Made by a program: the position numbers and the translations under genes. The notes beneath the pieces are model-generated. The model did not search any database, was not told the DNA's origin, and saw only the letters and a program-made list of their open reading frames with translations. 64,000 bases of DNA from Isoetes taiwanensis. Its lineage: Eukaryota > Streptophyta > Lycopodiopsida > Isoetales > Isoetaceae. The DNA is taken from the NCBI GenBank assembly GCA_021234155.1, contig JAJEKV010000036.1:11603426-11667425 (forward strand), given 5' to 3'. Shown one piece after another: positions 23,558 through 35,105 of this stretch. Within the stretch, counting starts at the first letter, position 1. Each line of letters begins with the position of its first letter.

Positions 23558-23920
23558 CTAGCCACCGACTGTCGGAACTGTAAACATCTTGAATAAGGCA
23601 ATGAACAAATCAATTCCTGAATTTGTCTTCACATGCCCGCAGAAACCTCCCTTCTCCTTCAATGCCATAAACATTTCCTGTGACAACTTACTCCATGCTA
23701 GTAAGGCAGAAGTGGCATCCAGAGGCCTGCAGTATAGCTCGGACAGGCTGGGCAATGGAATCTCAATAAGCTTGGATCTTCGTGGAGAGTATTCATACCT
23801 CCAGAACCATATACCCCTTTTCTGTGAGCTGCACTGGTATCTACCTTCGAACAACAAGGAGCCCATATCTTGGTGAAAGCAATGGAATACACTACTGTGA
23901 AGAGACTGTGTTCTACACAT
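23558..23920 (-). pseudogene. Coding-like fragment of unknown family
   Basis: The minus-strand frame reads GSLLFEGRYQCSSQKRGIWF, then EIPLPSLSELYCRPLDATS, ALLAWSKLSQEMFMALKEKGG and DLFIALFKMFTVPTVGG. Its composition is protein-like and it lies in the same orientation as the fragment at 21.4-22.2 kb, so both may be exons of one captured gene. No family was recognised and no start codon context was established. Confidence 0.35.
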
Positions 23921-26186
23921 CAGATATACACAAATATGAGAGAATAGGAATGAACTGGATAAGTAACTGAACTAATTTAGATATGGATTGCATAAAAGTA
24001 CATACTTACAATTTGCTTCTAACCGTGGGAAAGTTCTTCGCTTGCTTATTTTTTCTTTTGCCATATTTGTTGGAGTGTATACATGACTCACTTGTACAAA
24101 TATCTCTTTGCCTGATCGAAAACCGACCACCAAAGCCTTCCAATGTGCAGAAACATCACTTCTCTTGCATCTTTTGACTCGCTATTCACCTCGCATTCTA
24201 GGTTGGAGTGTAACAAAGCTCCCGGTCGACACCACGAAGCTTTCAAAGTCATTTATGATTGTGATAGAGCTTATAGCCATGATCTAAAGTCACAGAATTC
24301 AAATTAGAATGTGGAGCGGAATCGAAATATTAGGAAAGGCTCGGTGATTTTACCTTGACCGAAGCTTTTTTGTGGTCGAAACTCACTTTGGCGCAGGTCG
24401 AAGCTATTCCCGAGCAAATCGAAGTTTCCTTGGCGCGGGCAATCGATCTTCGCGCAAACTTTGTTGAAGAAAATACCTGAGCGGGAATTGAGGGCAGGAG
24501 CTAACGGTCATAATTGCTACGTGTGTAATCTGACACCCGAAGCTAGAGGCACGGATATTACCGAAGCTACGTGCAGTTGACACCTGGAATGGAGAAACCA
24601 AGGCTCGGTAAAAAAACTCTGTACAAGCTCGGCTCCCCATTGGCCGCGAGCTTTTTGACGTGGCATCGAGTAAGGGCCCTTAATTGACCTCAAAAAAACT
24701 CTAATGGTTAGCTGCAGGGGTGTTATGGAGCTGACCAAAATTATGTTTACCTTTTTTCTTTTTGATATTTTTAGTAATAGGGTGATCAACAGAAGTCTTA
24801 TCTTGATGAGCAGTGAGGTAAACATCATTATCCCAGAGGCCATCAGTATTTGAAAAGTGATGTGTAAGGGCATTCTCTTTATTAGGGTCTAAATCTTCAG
24901 AGTTGTTGTCTTCAGACAATTTATCAAAGTGAGAGCATTGCCAGAATTTCGATTTGCAACACTCAGGTTGTGTAGGCTCCTTAAAAGTATTGTCAATGGA
25001 ATCAGGTACAATGTTATCCCTATTAGGATTAATGACCATCAAATTAACTTCAGCATTTGAAATGGAAAGATCTTGCCTGGGATTAATTTGCCGAAGGTGT
25101 GTTGAATCTGCAGATGCCTTTTGAGTAGAGTCTGCTTGTTTCTCCTTGTCATGCTGACATTGTACTCCTATTATCTCTGTGTGTTTTTGGGAGTCTGCAC
25201 ACCATAAATTTTGTTCCCAAACATTTGATATATCCTTAGCCTTTTCATATCTGTCATTCAAGTCAACTGACATATTTTCAGGGGATTCTGGCACCTTGTC
25301 TGTCACCATGTCCAACACTATGTCTGCCACTATAACTGCCTCTAATTCCTGTAGCTGCTGAGCTATCTCAGGGGAAATGGCTGAAGTTTTAGAAAAATGG
25401 GAAGTTGAGTGTGAGGTGTCATCAAAGTCAACATGCAAGAGGGGGGCTGCAGATTCTATTTCAGGTGAAGGTGTAGTGGTGGGGATAGTGTGAATGATTG
25501 ATGTGATAGGGGGCTGAGTGTGATGGGGGGTTGGCAAGTTGAGACCTTTGCATATAACATCTGCAATATTATCAACATCTGGATCTTCTGATATATCTGC
25601 AAGTATGGCAAAAGAGTTTGACACTTCTATGTCACTGAGGTCATTGCCAATATCTGCAGCAGGTTCATTGTCCTGAATATCCATAATATGTGAAGGGATT
25701 TGTGCACTTGTGGATCCAGGTTGCATGTCTCTTTCAGTATACTCATTACCTTTTTCATTAATTAATGAAACTCCATTCAAACCTTCTGTCTCAGTTATGT
25801 TTTTCACTGTAGTTGAGACTGAGACCATTTTGTTTCCAATTGGAATATCTCGAGAAATTTTGCTTGATAAATTTTGATGGCTGGTGTTGCTCTTGGAGTC
25901 CTTCATGATGTTTAATAAAGTCCTATGAAGATCAATTCTTGGAGGCAGGAGTGGTGCCTTGCCTTTACCATTTAGCATGTTCCTGTTATGCTCAATGTTT
26001 GCTTTGTTTATTTGTGAAACCCCTTGAGAGGATACTGTTGCTGTCTCAACTGGCTGCTTAGTTGTCAAAGTAGGCTTTTCCATATCATCAGCTGGTCGAT
26101 TTTCCTTGATGAATATTCCTTTGTTTAGAACCTTAATCCCCATATGCTTGTCAGAAGATGATGTTCTGAAGGATAACTGGGAATTA

Positions 26187-26573
26187 TGGGTGCATATTCA
26201 CACGGGGGGTGACTCCGGGCAACGAGAGCTGTTGGATAGGCATATTCACCCCTTATTCCTTAATCTACACCGTACGTAAAATTCCTCGTTTGTGGGGTAT
26301 GCAAGTACAAAATTTGCTATACTGTATAACAAGATTCGCAAAATACTATAAGATTTCAAGCAGAATACTATATGGTGTTGATTTCGTACGTGCAAAATAC
26401 AATTATGAGGGCTCTCGCTGCCCTACGTCACCCCCCGTGTGAATATGCACCCAAACCAAAGGGGGTTTAAGGGGGATTTTAATTTAAATGTTGGACCCAA
26501 TGGTTGTGTTAATTAATGTCAATGGTAGTTATGTGTTGGTATTGTACTAAAAATTTTGGGCCCTTCGGCCCTA
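26187..26573 (-). repeat. 3' foldback module of copy III, one arm only
   Basis: The core and TGGGTGCATATTCACAC termini are present at 26187 and about 26440. The outer arm (AACCAAAGGGGG...AACACATAAC-type) exists only on the right, followed by the GGGCCCTTCGGCCCT hairpin at 26558-26573. On the left the module ends exactly at TGGG against LINE sequence. This shows that TGGGTGCAT is the true element terminus here. Confidence 0.85.
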
Positions 26574-27109
26574 AAAAAACAAACATACGTAAAAAACATC
26601 TAGCAATATGTAGTAATGTAATATGTAATAATGTAATGGTAAAAAAATATCTGAAAGTAACACAAGCTTCTAATACTAATATCTAGCATTAGCATAATGG
26701 TAGATAGATATTGAAACATATTGACAAGCAAGAGATGCTCATAAGCACAATGTATACCCTATACTATGCATTTGATAAGAATGTCATATTCAAACCTGTT
26801 TGGAAATCATGTAATGCAGTTGATGGTAGGAAAAATCCAACCCAACAGCAGCAGGGTAGCTAATTAGATGACGATGTGCCTCACAGTGCACCTAGCTCTA
26901 GAAACTTTAAATGACCTGTTATGTTCAATCTAAACTTGTTACATTCATAATCAATTACTCTCTAATCCTTGGCTTCCTTGGAAGCAAACAACCACTTGTT
27001 TATCCTTGTCCTTGATTCCAAGGACCTACTACCATCCTTATCTTCGGTGTGTTTATCAATAAACATTGCATATTTAGTAAAGGTCATACTCTGCCTTCTC
27101 AATGAACCA

Positions 27110-27732
27110 AAATCCGTCATCCCCTCCTACTAACTGAACATGCCACATGCTGAATAAAGGCTGCAGAGAACTGGTGAGGTCCTAGTTTCACGAGAATCGC
27201 GAAAATGATTTTCTTTCTTTTGTCCTCATCTGCGATATTACTTGTACTACTATAGACATGTGCTGACTCTTCCTTGCAGGCTTTTAACAAAACCAGACAG
27301 GTCGGATTCATTCGAGAGAAATCGCGACGCCTAATAATGTGGGTTTGATGCAAAGAACAACCGACTCCAAATGTTAGATCCCAAAGATAGCCACGACTCA
27401 ACTACAGCAACTTAGTGGAAGCTCATAGCAACTTAATGCAAGCTCTCATGCTCAAATAAAAGCTTTACAAAATTGGCAGGTCCTTGCTACTTTCAAGACA
27501 ACTGTGATATGGTTTCCTTTCCTTTCCTCCTCATCTGTGCTTTTATTTTTAACTTGGCAAGTACTGTGGCCATTGTGTTAATGAAATTACCAACCGCCAT
27601 TATAATAAGCGACAAGCCGTAGACACCCATCCGCCATTCTCGAAGTCGTAGATGCATTACTATTCCGATTAACAGCTTAAAGCCAATAAAGAATTGGAAC
27701 AGCTGCACACCATGCTCTTTGTGTCCAACCAT
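27110..27732 (-). other. Two diverged copies of a coding-like segment in copy III
   Basis: Minus-strand segments ending near 27160 and near 27440 share the run GCAGATGAGGA.AAAGRAAGGAAA..CAT, GTCTTGAAA-type sequence and GGACCT..CCA.TT.T..A..CTTTATT..AGCATG. They appear to be an old direct duplication. The open frames over them (27401-27117 and 27732-27493) are of unknown product. They may represent captured host sequence. Confidence 0.3.
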
Positions 27733-27780
27733 GGGATTTTCTACGAGCCGACATTATTAGGCTACTTTAGGGTTTCTCGC

Positions 27781-28060
27781 ATTCGATCATGGGAGCTTAT
27801 CAAAACAGATGCAAAACCAATCGGATTTGGCGAATCTAACCTGTTTGTTCCTAGATGTTGAGAAGACACGTGTTTTGAGGGTTTTGCAGGAAAAAAAGCT
27901 GAGAGATCCGCTATGGCAAAGACAACTTTAGGGTTTCAAAGATTCAACATGGCGGGTTACAAAAACAGATGCAAAACCGATTGGATTGGGCGAATCTCAC
28001 TCAAGACACAAAGTTGCGTGAGGGTTTTGCGGGGAAAAAGCGAACAATGTAAACTCATGG
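27781..28060. repeat. 160-bp tandem duplication
   Basis: AAAACAGATGCAAAACC at 27802 recurs at 27962. Both are followed by GATTTGGCGAATCT/GATTGGGCGAATCT and GAGGGTTTTGC.GGAAAAA.GC. The ~15% divergence indicates an older event than the 86-bp duplication in copy I. Confidence 0.8.
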
Positions 28061-30439
28061 CTCCGTTTTTCGGCTGCGGGTTTCAATCGCAAGATCTGTC
28101 TCCATCTCGACTTTAGCAACACACTGAAAAAAAGAATATCAACACAGACCATGCCATGGAAACTTTGAATATGTACCACAAACTGGTGAAGCAAGCATCC
28201 GGCCGCATCATCCTCTGCACTAAAGCACTAAAGCTTTCTGCTCTTCTGCACATGCAAACCAAATGAAATGCTTGTTTAGATACGCTTCCACTCCAAATCT
28301 GTTTCCACTCTGATCACAAGAATATTAATTTTTTGCAAGAATGCCCTGAAATGCTATCTAGAGGCTTGCATGTTCATCCCCTAAAATAAAAAGAGGGCTT
28401 TTGTTGTGAGCCCTTGGATGTTGAACCATTGGAAAAAAAAAAAAGCTAAATCAACGGCTAAGAAATGGTGCACTCTAGATGTACGCATTAGTACATCCAT
28501 TCGAATACGCCATGAAATCTTAGGAAAACCTTTATGAAAAGCGTACAAAAACACAAAAAAAAACCCCTGTTATTATGCTACATATTAGAGAGATCATGAT
28601 TCTGTTGTGCCAAGTTTCTGATTTCCCTATGTTTTTGAATTCTTCTAGCACTGCCATTTACTTTGCTCCATTCTTTTTGAGGATGAGGAACATTTTGAAC
28701 TGGTCTGTTAATGACTGTTGCTGTATGGTGGTTGATTTCTTTGGATTGCTCAGAGATAGCACTTACTTTTTCCTGAAGATCCTTGTGGTTTGTTTCCTTG
28801 TGAGGAAGGAAACATTCACTGCCAATCTTATGTCTAGAGTTACAGCTCTGGCAATGATTTGGTAAACCTACCCATCTAAGTTGTAAGATAGATGTCTTCC
28901 CAAAGAAGTCCAAGAATGATATGGCAGTAGGGATGACTTTGGTGATGTCCAGTTGTATGAAGCATTTGGGTGGTTTGAATGAGGAATATTCTGTGGTAAA
29001 GTAGATGCCAATGGAGTTGAAAATGGAAGAAAAGCAATCTTCATTCCAGTAAATGGGACTTAACTCACTCATAGTGACAGAAGCAATGTGGTACTTTCTG
29101 AATTCATTTAGAGGCAGAGTGGCATTCCATTTTAAGAAAGATACTTGGAAAGTGTCACAGGTAGTGAAGCCAAGCTTCAGTAAATAATTTGAAGTCCTGG
29201 GGCAGCCACATTCCACATAATGTAAGGAAAGTTTAACCAGTAAATAGAGTTAATGACAATACCCTTATGTAGCCTCAAAAGATGGTCCCAAAGTTTTTCT
29301 ATTTTTAACCCAACAGAATCCACTTTGACAACAACAGCAACCTTTGATAAAGATTCAATTTTGGAAGCAATCAAAGGTGAGTTCAGGTGAATACCTCTGA
29401 AAAGCTGTGTGTTTGTAGGGGCTCTGGATTGTTGGTATTCAAACTCAGAGGCAAGTTGTTCATTCGAGATGAGTGGTTGTGCTAGTCGTGGAAATAAAGG
29501 TACTGGTACCCCATTTGCATCCAATCTTGGTAAAGTTTGGGATCCCCTTTGATCCAGAGAAAGTGTGTCCCAGTTCGGAGCAAAATGGCTGAAATGATGC
29601 AATCTTTTGACAGAGGTTCTTGGTTAGCAAAATTCCCAAATTTGATAATTTTTGATGGATCAAGGTGGAATGCACTTAACTGAGAGAGAAGAGCGTCCCT
29701 TTGAGCAGCAGGAAGGAGCATGAAATTGTGGAGGATCGAAAGAGAATTTGAATTTAGGGCTGACGGGCCATGAAAAAGTTTATTTTTTTGGGGGAAATTC
29801 GCCATAAATGCAAAATAAAAGGGAGAAGGCTGTCAGAGGCTAGATAGGCTAAAGAATTGGGAATGAGATCCTGGAAAAATTCTATCTAAGAACTTAAAGG
29901 GATAGAAATACCATAAAATTGCCAGAGGTACTCAAAAGCATAGATTGAATCATTCTGAGAAAATTTTAACCATAATTTTGTTCTCTGACCATCCACAATG
30001 TACCTGAAAAGTTGCGGTTGCTGAGATGTTCTTTTTGCCTGTAAATTCTAGCACCCAAGCTACAATCATCTCGGCTTCAAATTATTCTGAAGATGGTACA
30101 ATTGAGTATTCTGGTTCAAACAGGTAATCTGGGAAGAATTGATTGAGAATAAGACTGTCCCAGAGCTCGAAAGATGATCCAGTTAGAAAACCACAGGTAA
30201 TTCTATGATCCTGCTTTAGAACAGTGAAGAATTTGGTATCCATGCATAGAGAAAATGTTGAGGAAATCGAAAATTGCTGGCCCTCTACAGGGCCAGCAAA
30301 ATGGAGAGGGCAAATTCGGATCAAACAGTGAATTCTCTGGTGAATCAGATCAAGAACGAGTTTGAATCACAAAAGACAAAGAAATCAAGAAAATTGGCGC
30401 TGATTGATGACGTGTCCATATGCCGTATTTTTGTCTACC

Positions 30440-30453
30440 GCCAGCCAACATTT
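30440..30453. repeat. Target site duplication of the LINE, 5' side
   Basis: GCCAGCCAACATTT is identical to 16228-16241. It marks the 5' end of the LINE at 30439 (minus strand). Confidence 0.9.
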
Positions 30454-31689
30454 AGGCCAGCTGTCCGACAATGTTTAGCGTAATAAGGGTCTGATATGAA
30501 ACATACAGAGAAAAGAGGCAACTACTGTAAGCCTGTTACAAAACGTAGAGGAAACAAAATAAAGCATCATGGTAGCAATGACAAAGACATACTCATTCCA
30601 CTCATGTTGTTGCTAAACTTAAAAGTCACTGTCAATATAGATATTCAATTGATAGGAAAATACAACAATCTCGTATGCAAAGAGGGATTTCATGTTGCCT
30701 TTGCAAAAATGTACCCACCATCTCCTTCAAGTGATTAAATGGAGTTGTAACTGGCAATATGAGGATCAGACACAACTCTCGCGAATATAGAGTCAAGTTG
30801 CCGCTATTGCAATCTTATGCACAATAAGCAACCCCTATTGCAATCTTATGCACAATAAGGCATGTTGTAAAATGAGGAATCAAACTCCCCGCTGTTAAAA
30901 CGAAATTAGCTTAGAGGATCTCATATTTTCTTCAAAGTTTGGACCGCTTAAGTAGGTATTTGCATCTAGCTTCCAATAAAGAACTCCCAATTCTCGCAGT
31001 TGACAATCAAGGCAATCATTGGAATGCATATTGAATATTAAATGTGTGCCGCCTAGAGTAGCTATTGCAAAACGTGTTATGCTCTTTTTGAAATGTGTGA
31101 CATATGGAGCAACCTTTACAAAGTAATCGCAACCCACTTTGAAAATGCAATAACTTTGTTGTGCAATCTAAGCCTCGCCAAGAAGAGCGGATATACATGT
31201 CACATGATGCACATTTATCTCAAAATTTAACATGGTTCACATGCAGTTTTTCTATGCAAACAGCGAAATCACGGAGCTAGCAAGTGAAACTTAGTCTACT
31301 TCCAAATGCCAAAAGTTTGCAGTCCTTGGAAAGCCAAGTCTATACTCTAAGGGCGGCTGGAAAAGCAACAATTTCTCAAAAACAATAAAAGCAAGAAGTG
31401 ATTGTTTGCTATGATAAACATAAGCTTTCAAAGCATGCTTACCTTCATAGAATGAAAAGCATGCTTACCTTCATAGAATGATCTATGACATTAACACAGT
31501 CAAAGGATCCCAAGCACATGGCCATATATCTGCTATACCATCGAAGAAAAACCTAAAGATGGAGCAAAAACGCATGTATCAGCAGATGGCGCTGTATTCA
31601 AAATAAGGGCTTTATAAATGTATATCTACCATCCATATCTTCTTATGTAGTAGCAGGCCGAAATGGAATGAATGCAAAACACCAGTAAC
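30454..31689. other. Anonymous sequence with short tandem repeats
   Basis: It contains a 31-bp tandem repeat (ATTGCAATCTTATGCACAATA at 30806 and 30837) and a 26-bp tandem repeat (AAGCATGCTTACCTTCATAG at 31431 and 31457). On the minus strand, 31575-31480 could be an exon (after a TTTAG acceptor, ending AAG before GTAAGC; FLRWYSRYMAMCLGSFDCVN). 31140-30895 is open and protein-like (FAIATLGGTHLIFNMHSND), with a stop at its end. I cannot join these into a gene with confidence. Confidence 0.35.
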
Positions 31690-31967
31690 TCAGCTCATCT
31701 TGCAGATTAAACAGGCAATTTGAACTGGCATGTTTAGAAAGTTGTCTGCCTGAAAAAACGAAATGGATGCATCAGAACGCATTGCAGCTTATGAATCATC
31801 AAATATTTTACCTCGTGCAAGAAGGGAAATACTCCTGAATCCTGAACAGAAAATAGTTGTTGCTCAAGAGAGAAAAAACATGGCAGTGTTACCTCTAATG
31901 AAATCCGCCCTGTAGCAAGCCCAAATGAGCCACAAATTCTGGAACTACAAATGCTCCATAAATCCAT
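31690..31967 (-). CDS. Putative small spliced gene, unknown product (low confidence)
   Basis: Three segments join in frame with GT-AG sites on the minus strand. 31967-31893 gives MDLWSICSSRICGSFG and LATGRISLE before GTAACA. 31841-31812, after TTCTGTTCAG and before GTAAAA, gives DSGVFPFLHE. 31749-31690, after TTTTTTCAG, gives ADNFLNMPVQIACLICKMS then TGA. The product would be 54 residues. Exons of 75, 30 and 60 nt that all preserve phase are suggestive, but the product is too short to recognise and the true 3' exon may lie further on (see 30454-31689). The upstream 350 bp to about 32330 is GC-richer and could be a 5' leader. Confidence 0.25.
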
Positions 31968-32479
31968 CGTTCTGTAGCAAAGCTCAGGGTGGGAAATCCG
32001 TTAAATAGGCAGGAAGCCCTAAACCTCAACCTCAGATATGTTAAGACAGCCCGGACCTTCTATCTTCCTAAGACAACCTCGGCTGAAAAATGGACGATGG
32101 AGAGGAAGAGGAAAACACGACCCTCTGCCCCAAACAGTGTTCGAAAAAAAATACTGCATATCCTAAGCAACCGTGGCAAGCATGCTCCTAAGTAACTATG
32201 GCAACCATGCTGATCAAGCCAGGATAAGCAATATTTGGGACGGATACCCCAGCCACAAAATCCCAAAGCCCTAAAAATTAACTTTCTGCGCTTTTTGGAA
32301 CATCGGAATTTTTTTCCAGCGTTCAAACACCCTCAAATCTTAGGAAATCATGCTAAAAGAAATTCCAAAAAGTTTTTGGCCAGACAGTAAATTCCCAAAT
32401 TAACAAAGTAGATTACTAGGTTAGTGGTTGCAGATGCTTCACGATGAAAGTGTGAATGGCATCATTAATGTAGCCACAC

Positions 32480-32932
32480 GGTTCCGGAATGATCTTTTTA
32501 GGTTTATTTTTGTGGTAAAAAAAGGCAAGGCCCTTTTTTTTTTTCGTTTGGACCTTAGTTTCCAAGGTCCGTTTTGGCATGTGCATACGGTAAACGTTGG
32601 CCATGCGCTTATCACATGGGCATGCAACATGCACATGTCACATGATATCCTTTTTAGGACTGGCAACCAGCACCTTGGAAGAAGATAATGGATTTTTGTG
32701 GTAAAAAAAGGGCCATAAAGCAAGAAAGGCTTTTTAATTTTCATTTGGACCTTAGTTTCCAAGGTTCGTTTTGGAATGCGCATGCGGCAAGTGGCAAGCA
32801 TTGGCCATGCGCTTGTCACATGGGCCATGCGACATAGCATGCTCAGAGGTCGCATGCACATGCAATATGCACATATGATGTCCTTTTAAGAATCGGCAAG
32901 AACATCTTAGAAGAACATACCGGATTTCCATT
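32480..32932. repeat. About 200-bp imperfect tandem duplication
   Basis: GTGGTAAAAAAAGG, then TTTGGACCTTAGTTTCCAAGG, CGTTTTGG and a CATGCG/CACATGGGC-rich stretch, occur at about 32512-32690 and 32697-32930. CATG/GCATGC dinucleotide-rich segments make both copies strongly self-complementary. ORFs on either strand only follow the repeat. Confidence 0.8.
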
Positions 32933-32937
32933 GCGCT

Positions 32938-33008
32938 TGGGGCTTTGATCTAATGGTAACACACTAGTTCTAAAATAGCTTTATCTCGAGTTCGAGTTCG
33001 AGACCACC
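32938..33008 (+). repeat. tRNA-like SINE head or tRNA-derived relic
   Basis: GGGCTTTGATCTAATGGTAACAC resembles an A box and CGAGTTCGAGTTCGAGACCACCC a B box (GTTCGAGAC), about 50 bp apart as in tRNA genes. No complete cloverleaf or anticodon loop can be drawn, so it is a relic or a SINE promoter. Confidence 0.4.
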
Positions 33009-35105
33009 CAAAGTTTGAGGATGTCTAGTTTGACCTGCAATGTTTGAGTTTCGTATTCTGGGAGGAGCTTCTTGCATTGGTTTGAACTAAGGTTTTGGGG
33101 CCGTATGGTTTGAGAATTCGTATTTTTGGAGGGATTTGAGCAGCTTAAAGGCAAGGAAAGAAAGTATATAAATTTTTTTGGGCAAGTCCAATGTCGGAAT
33201 ATGGAAATAATGATAGTTCACATGATCGGGCAGCCTTGGAAGATAGCAGAATGTTGCATGCCGATTGAAACGGCAAGAGAGTCTGCTGCCGCCAATCTCA
33301 TCTTGCCGGAATGGTGAATCCAGGTAGGAGCTTCGATTATGGAGCAGTTCTGGAAACAATGCTTTTTTTTCTCCGTTTTAACTTTGTTCTAGGAACATGG
33401 CTTTTGATGAACAGATCTGTGCGCCGCTTCTTTGGATTGCAGACTGGTTTTATTTTTGCTAATATACAGAGGAGTAGGATCCTCCATTTGCGCTGCTTAT
33501 GCAATTTTCGTGGCCTGTTTCTTGCAATATTTGCATTCAATTTTGAGGAATACATGAGTAGTTTATATTGCACAGATTAATGTTTTTGCTTGGATCACGT
33601 GTTGAGTCGCCTGGTTTAGGGGCTTGAATCGCCTACCGACTCTCTCTCCTTTGCTCCATTTCTCTCTGCTCGATTGCCACGCGTATGGCCATAGCTTTTT
33701 GTTGGGATTCAATGGTTGAGTCAATCAACGGCCGTTGTCCCTTTTTTTTTTAAAGAGCGATTAGAGTAGGAGCGAGTAGAAGTAGAAGCAAAAACACCTT
33801 AGTAAATGGCTTGACATTTTTTTTTCGTAAAGATGGTAGCCATCCATCTAGTATCATATCCAGAATATGCTCCAGATCCATGGCTGCCATTCAACATCAC
33901 CAGAATAACCCATAGATAGTAAAAAGAGACTGCAATATTTATATTGCAACTGGCATAAAATGTTATTGGTACCACTCCATTGACTTACTAAATGCTCCCT
34001 GTCACTGTCACGCAAGCCAACAAGAATATATATCGAAAAACTAGGAGTTAGTCTCCTAAATTTCCGATCACAATCCTTATTTTCCGGTTCCAATTTTTCT
34101 TTGCCGGCAAACAAATTGTGGGGTTTCCTTCAAAATCCGGCAAATAATCTTGAATTTATATTCAAAATCCGGTGGAGCATGAGATTTACCAGAAAATTAT
34201 CTGGTTAGAGCTATTGGAGGCGCATTGGTATGAAAGCACTCACATAGAATTTAGTAAGCTCGTTATGAACCATTTAGGACCATTTAGGATCTTGGCATGT
34301 TTGGGCCAGAATTTACTCGTAAATCAATTTCCTTAGTAGGCGTTTGAGAGGATCTTAGAGGACTAGTTACCTCGTAAATGTATTTCCTTAATTTTAAACT
34401 TTATTTCAAGACAATGATAGTGCTTTTTGCTCAGAAAACATAGGAGTCAATTACTACTACAATAATAGAGAGCAGAAGTACAAAATTTCTTGCATGACAT
34501 TTCATGAATATCATCACAGTAGTATCTTGATACAACAGGCTACCAACTCACCATTTACTACAGTAAAATGTGAGTGTTGAAAGATATTTTACATTCAGTT
34601 AGCCATGCCTGCCACTTATAACATAATAGGGAGAGCGCCCATCAAGCTATACATCATGAAGCTCGTGCCACAGACCTTAAGGGTAACATACAACACTTTG
34701 CAATGTTGGCAAAGCAAATCTTGACTTTTCTTTGGTAAGTCATAAGATTATTTCTATATTCCATGATGCCCTTGGTGGTGAAATGAATTCCCCAGGCCCA
34801 ATGCTCACAATGAACCATATGAAGCCAAGATAAGTGACATTGTGTGGCCATTGATAACCTTTGCATAGTTGATCGGCTGCTTACGTAATGATCATCACTG
34901 AGGATGGTCAGTCACAACAAACTTTGAGGCCTTGTTCTGCGGTGTTTTCTATTTGACTTGTTAGTAAGTTAGAACTGTTCAAAGTACCAGGCTTTGCTAT
35001 GATGTTTCTTTGACCTAGCCCACCAAAGTGTTTGTTGTGACTTGCAGCAAAATAATCTAATATTTTGTAGTCCTTTATATAAGGCAAACAAAAGACTCCA
35101 AGCCT
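33009..35105. other. Intergenic and probable 3' flank of the MYC gene
   Basis: No recognisable coding region. A 130-codon stretch at 33126-33580 in two frames lacks domains. The last few hundred bases before 35105 probably include the 3' UTR of the minus-strand bHLH gene; the minus strand has AT-rich candidates for poly(A) signals but none is decisive. Confidence 0.4.

Larger units (their letters stand above)
20967..24705. mobile_element. 3.7-kb TIR element inserted at the LINE ORF1/ORF2 boundary
   Basis: The left end (20967-20999, CATTAGAGTTTTTTTGAGG...) is the inverted repeat of the right end (24672-24705), about 33 bp with one or two differences. GCCACGT occurs a little further in on both sides. 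The TAG stop of ORF1 lies in the first bases of the right TIR. The interior holds a short GCCATCGAGCTTCAG minisatellite (21185-21260), palindromic and tandem repeats (22.2-23.35 kb) and two coding-like stretches on the minus strand. No transposase is recognisable. The form resembles a non-autonomous, gene-fragment-carrying DNA transposon (Pack-MULE-like), but no 8-10 bp duplication is evident, so the superfamily is open. Confidence 0.65.
26187..28587 (-). mobile_element. Composite foldback transposon, copy III
   Basis: It is inserted in LINE ORF1 on the same strand. The 5' end (28587 leftwards on the minus strand) reads ATGTAGCATAATAACAGGGG; the 3' end (26187) reads, outward-in, TGGGTGCATATTCACACGGGGGG. 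The two ends are imperfect TIRs (both GCATA-T-ACA-GGGGG). The LINE has ATTA on both sides (26183-26186 and 28584-28587), so a 2-4 bp duplication within TAAT is possible. The 5' 400 bp closely match copy IV at 46449-46826 apart from a ~75-bp indel; the rest of the interior is different. It holds a 160-bp tandem duplication and coding-like stretches on the minus strand (27732-27493, membrane-like FFIGFKLLIGIVMHLRL) of unknown identity. Confidence 0.75.
24701..29805 (-). pseudogene. LINE ORF1 (gag-like), split by composite copy III
   Basis: It starts at 29805 (MANFPQKNKLFHGPSALN). The N-terminal half is spread over three frames to 28588. It includes the zinc knuckle CQSCNSRHKIGSEC (C-x2-C-x3-H-x5-C) at about 28806-28850. 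It is then interrupted by copy III (26187-28587) and resumes at 26182 as SQLSFRTSSSDKHMGIKVLNK. It continues open to the stop at 24701, which lies inside the right TIR of the next insertion. Joining the flanks across copy III keeps the frame (QNHDLSN-SQLSF), so this C-terminal 480-codon stretch is ORF1 and not a separate gene. ORF1 proteins coat LINE RNA. This copy has at least two frameshifts. Confidence 0.8.
16228..30453 (-). mobile_element. Full-length L1-type LINE with two nested insertions
   Basis: The limits are set by a perfect 14-bp duplication (16228-16241 and 30440-30453) and a poly(A) tail at the 3' end (poly-T at 16243-16279). Reading on the minus strand: 5' UTR, ORF1 (29805 to 24701), ORF2 with endonuclease, RT and zf-RVT (20890 to 17072), and a further ORF of 174 codons (17127 to 16603). 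Two later insertions interrupt it: composite copy III (26187-28587) in ORF1 and a 3.7-kb TIR element (20967-24705) at the end of ORF1. Removing both leaves about 8.1 kb. Several stops and frameshifts show it is dead, but the perfect duplication shows it is not ancient. Confidence 0.9.

Noticed and set aside
24517-24873. 118-codon minus-strand ORF
   Set aside because: It overlaps the end of LINE ORF1 in another frame and crosses the right TIR of the 3.7-kb element.
32416-32861. Two parallel ORFs with repeated KRTLETKVQ
   Set aside because: They are the translation of the ~200-bp tandem duplication on the antisense strand and not a repeated protein domain.
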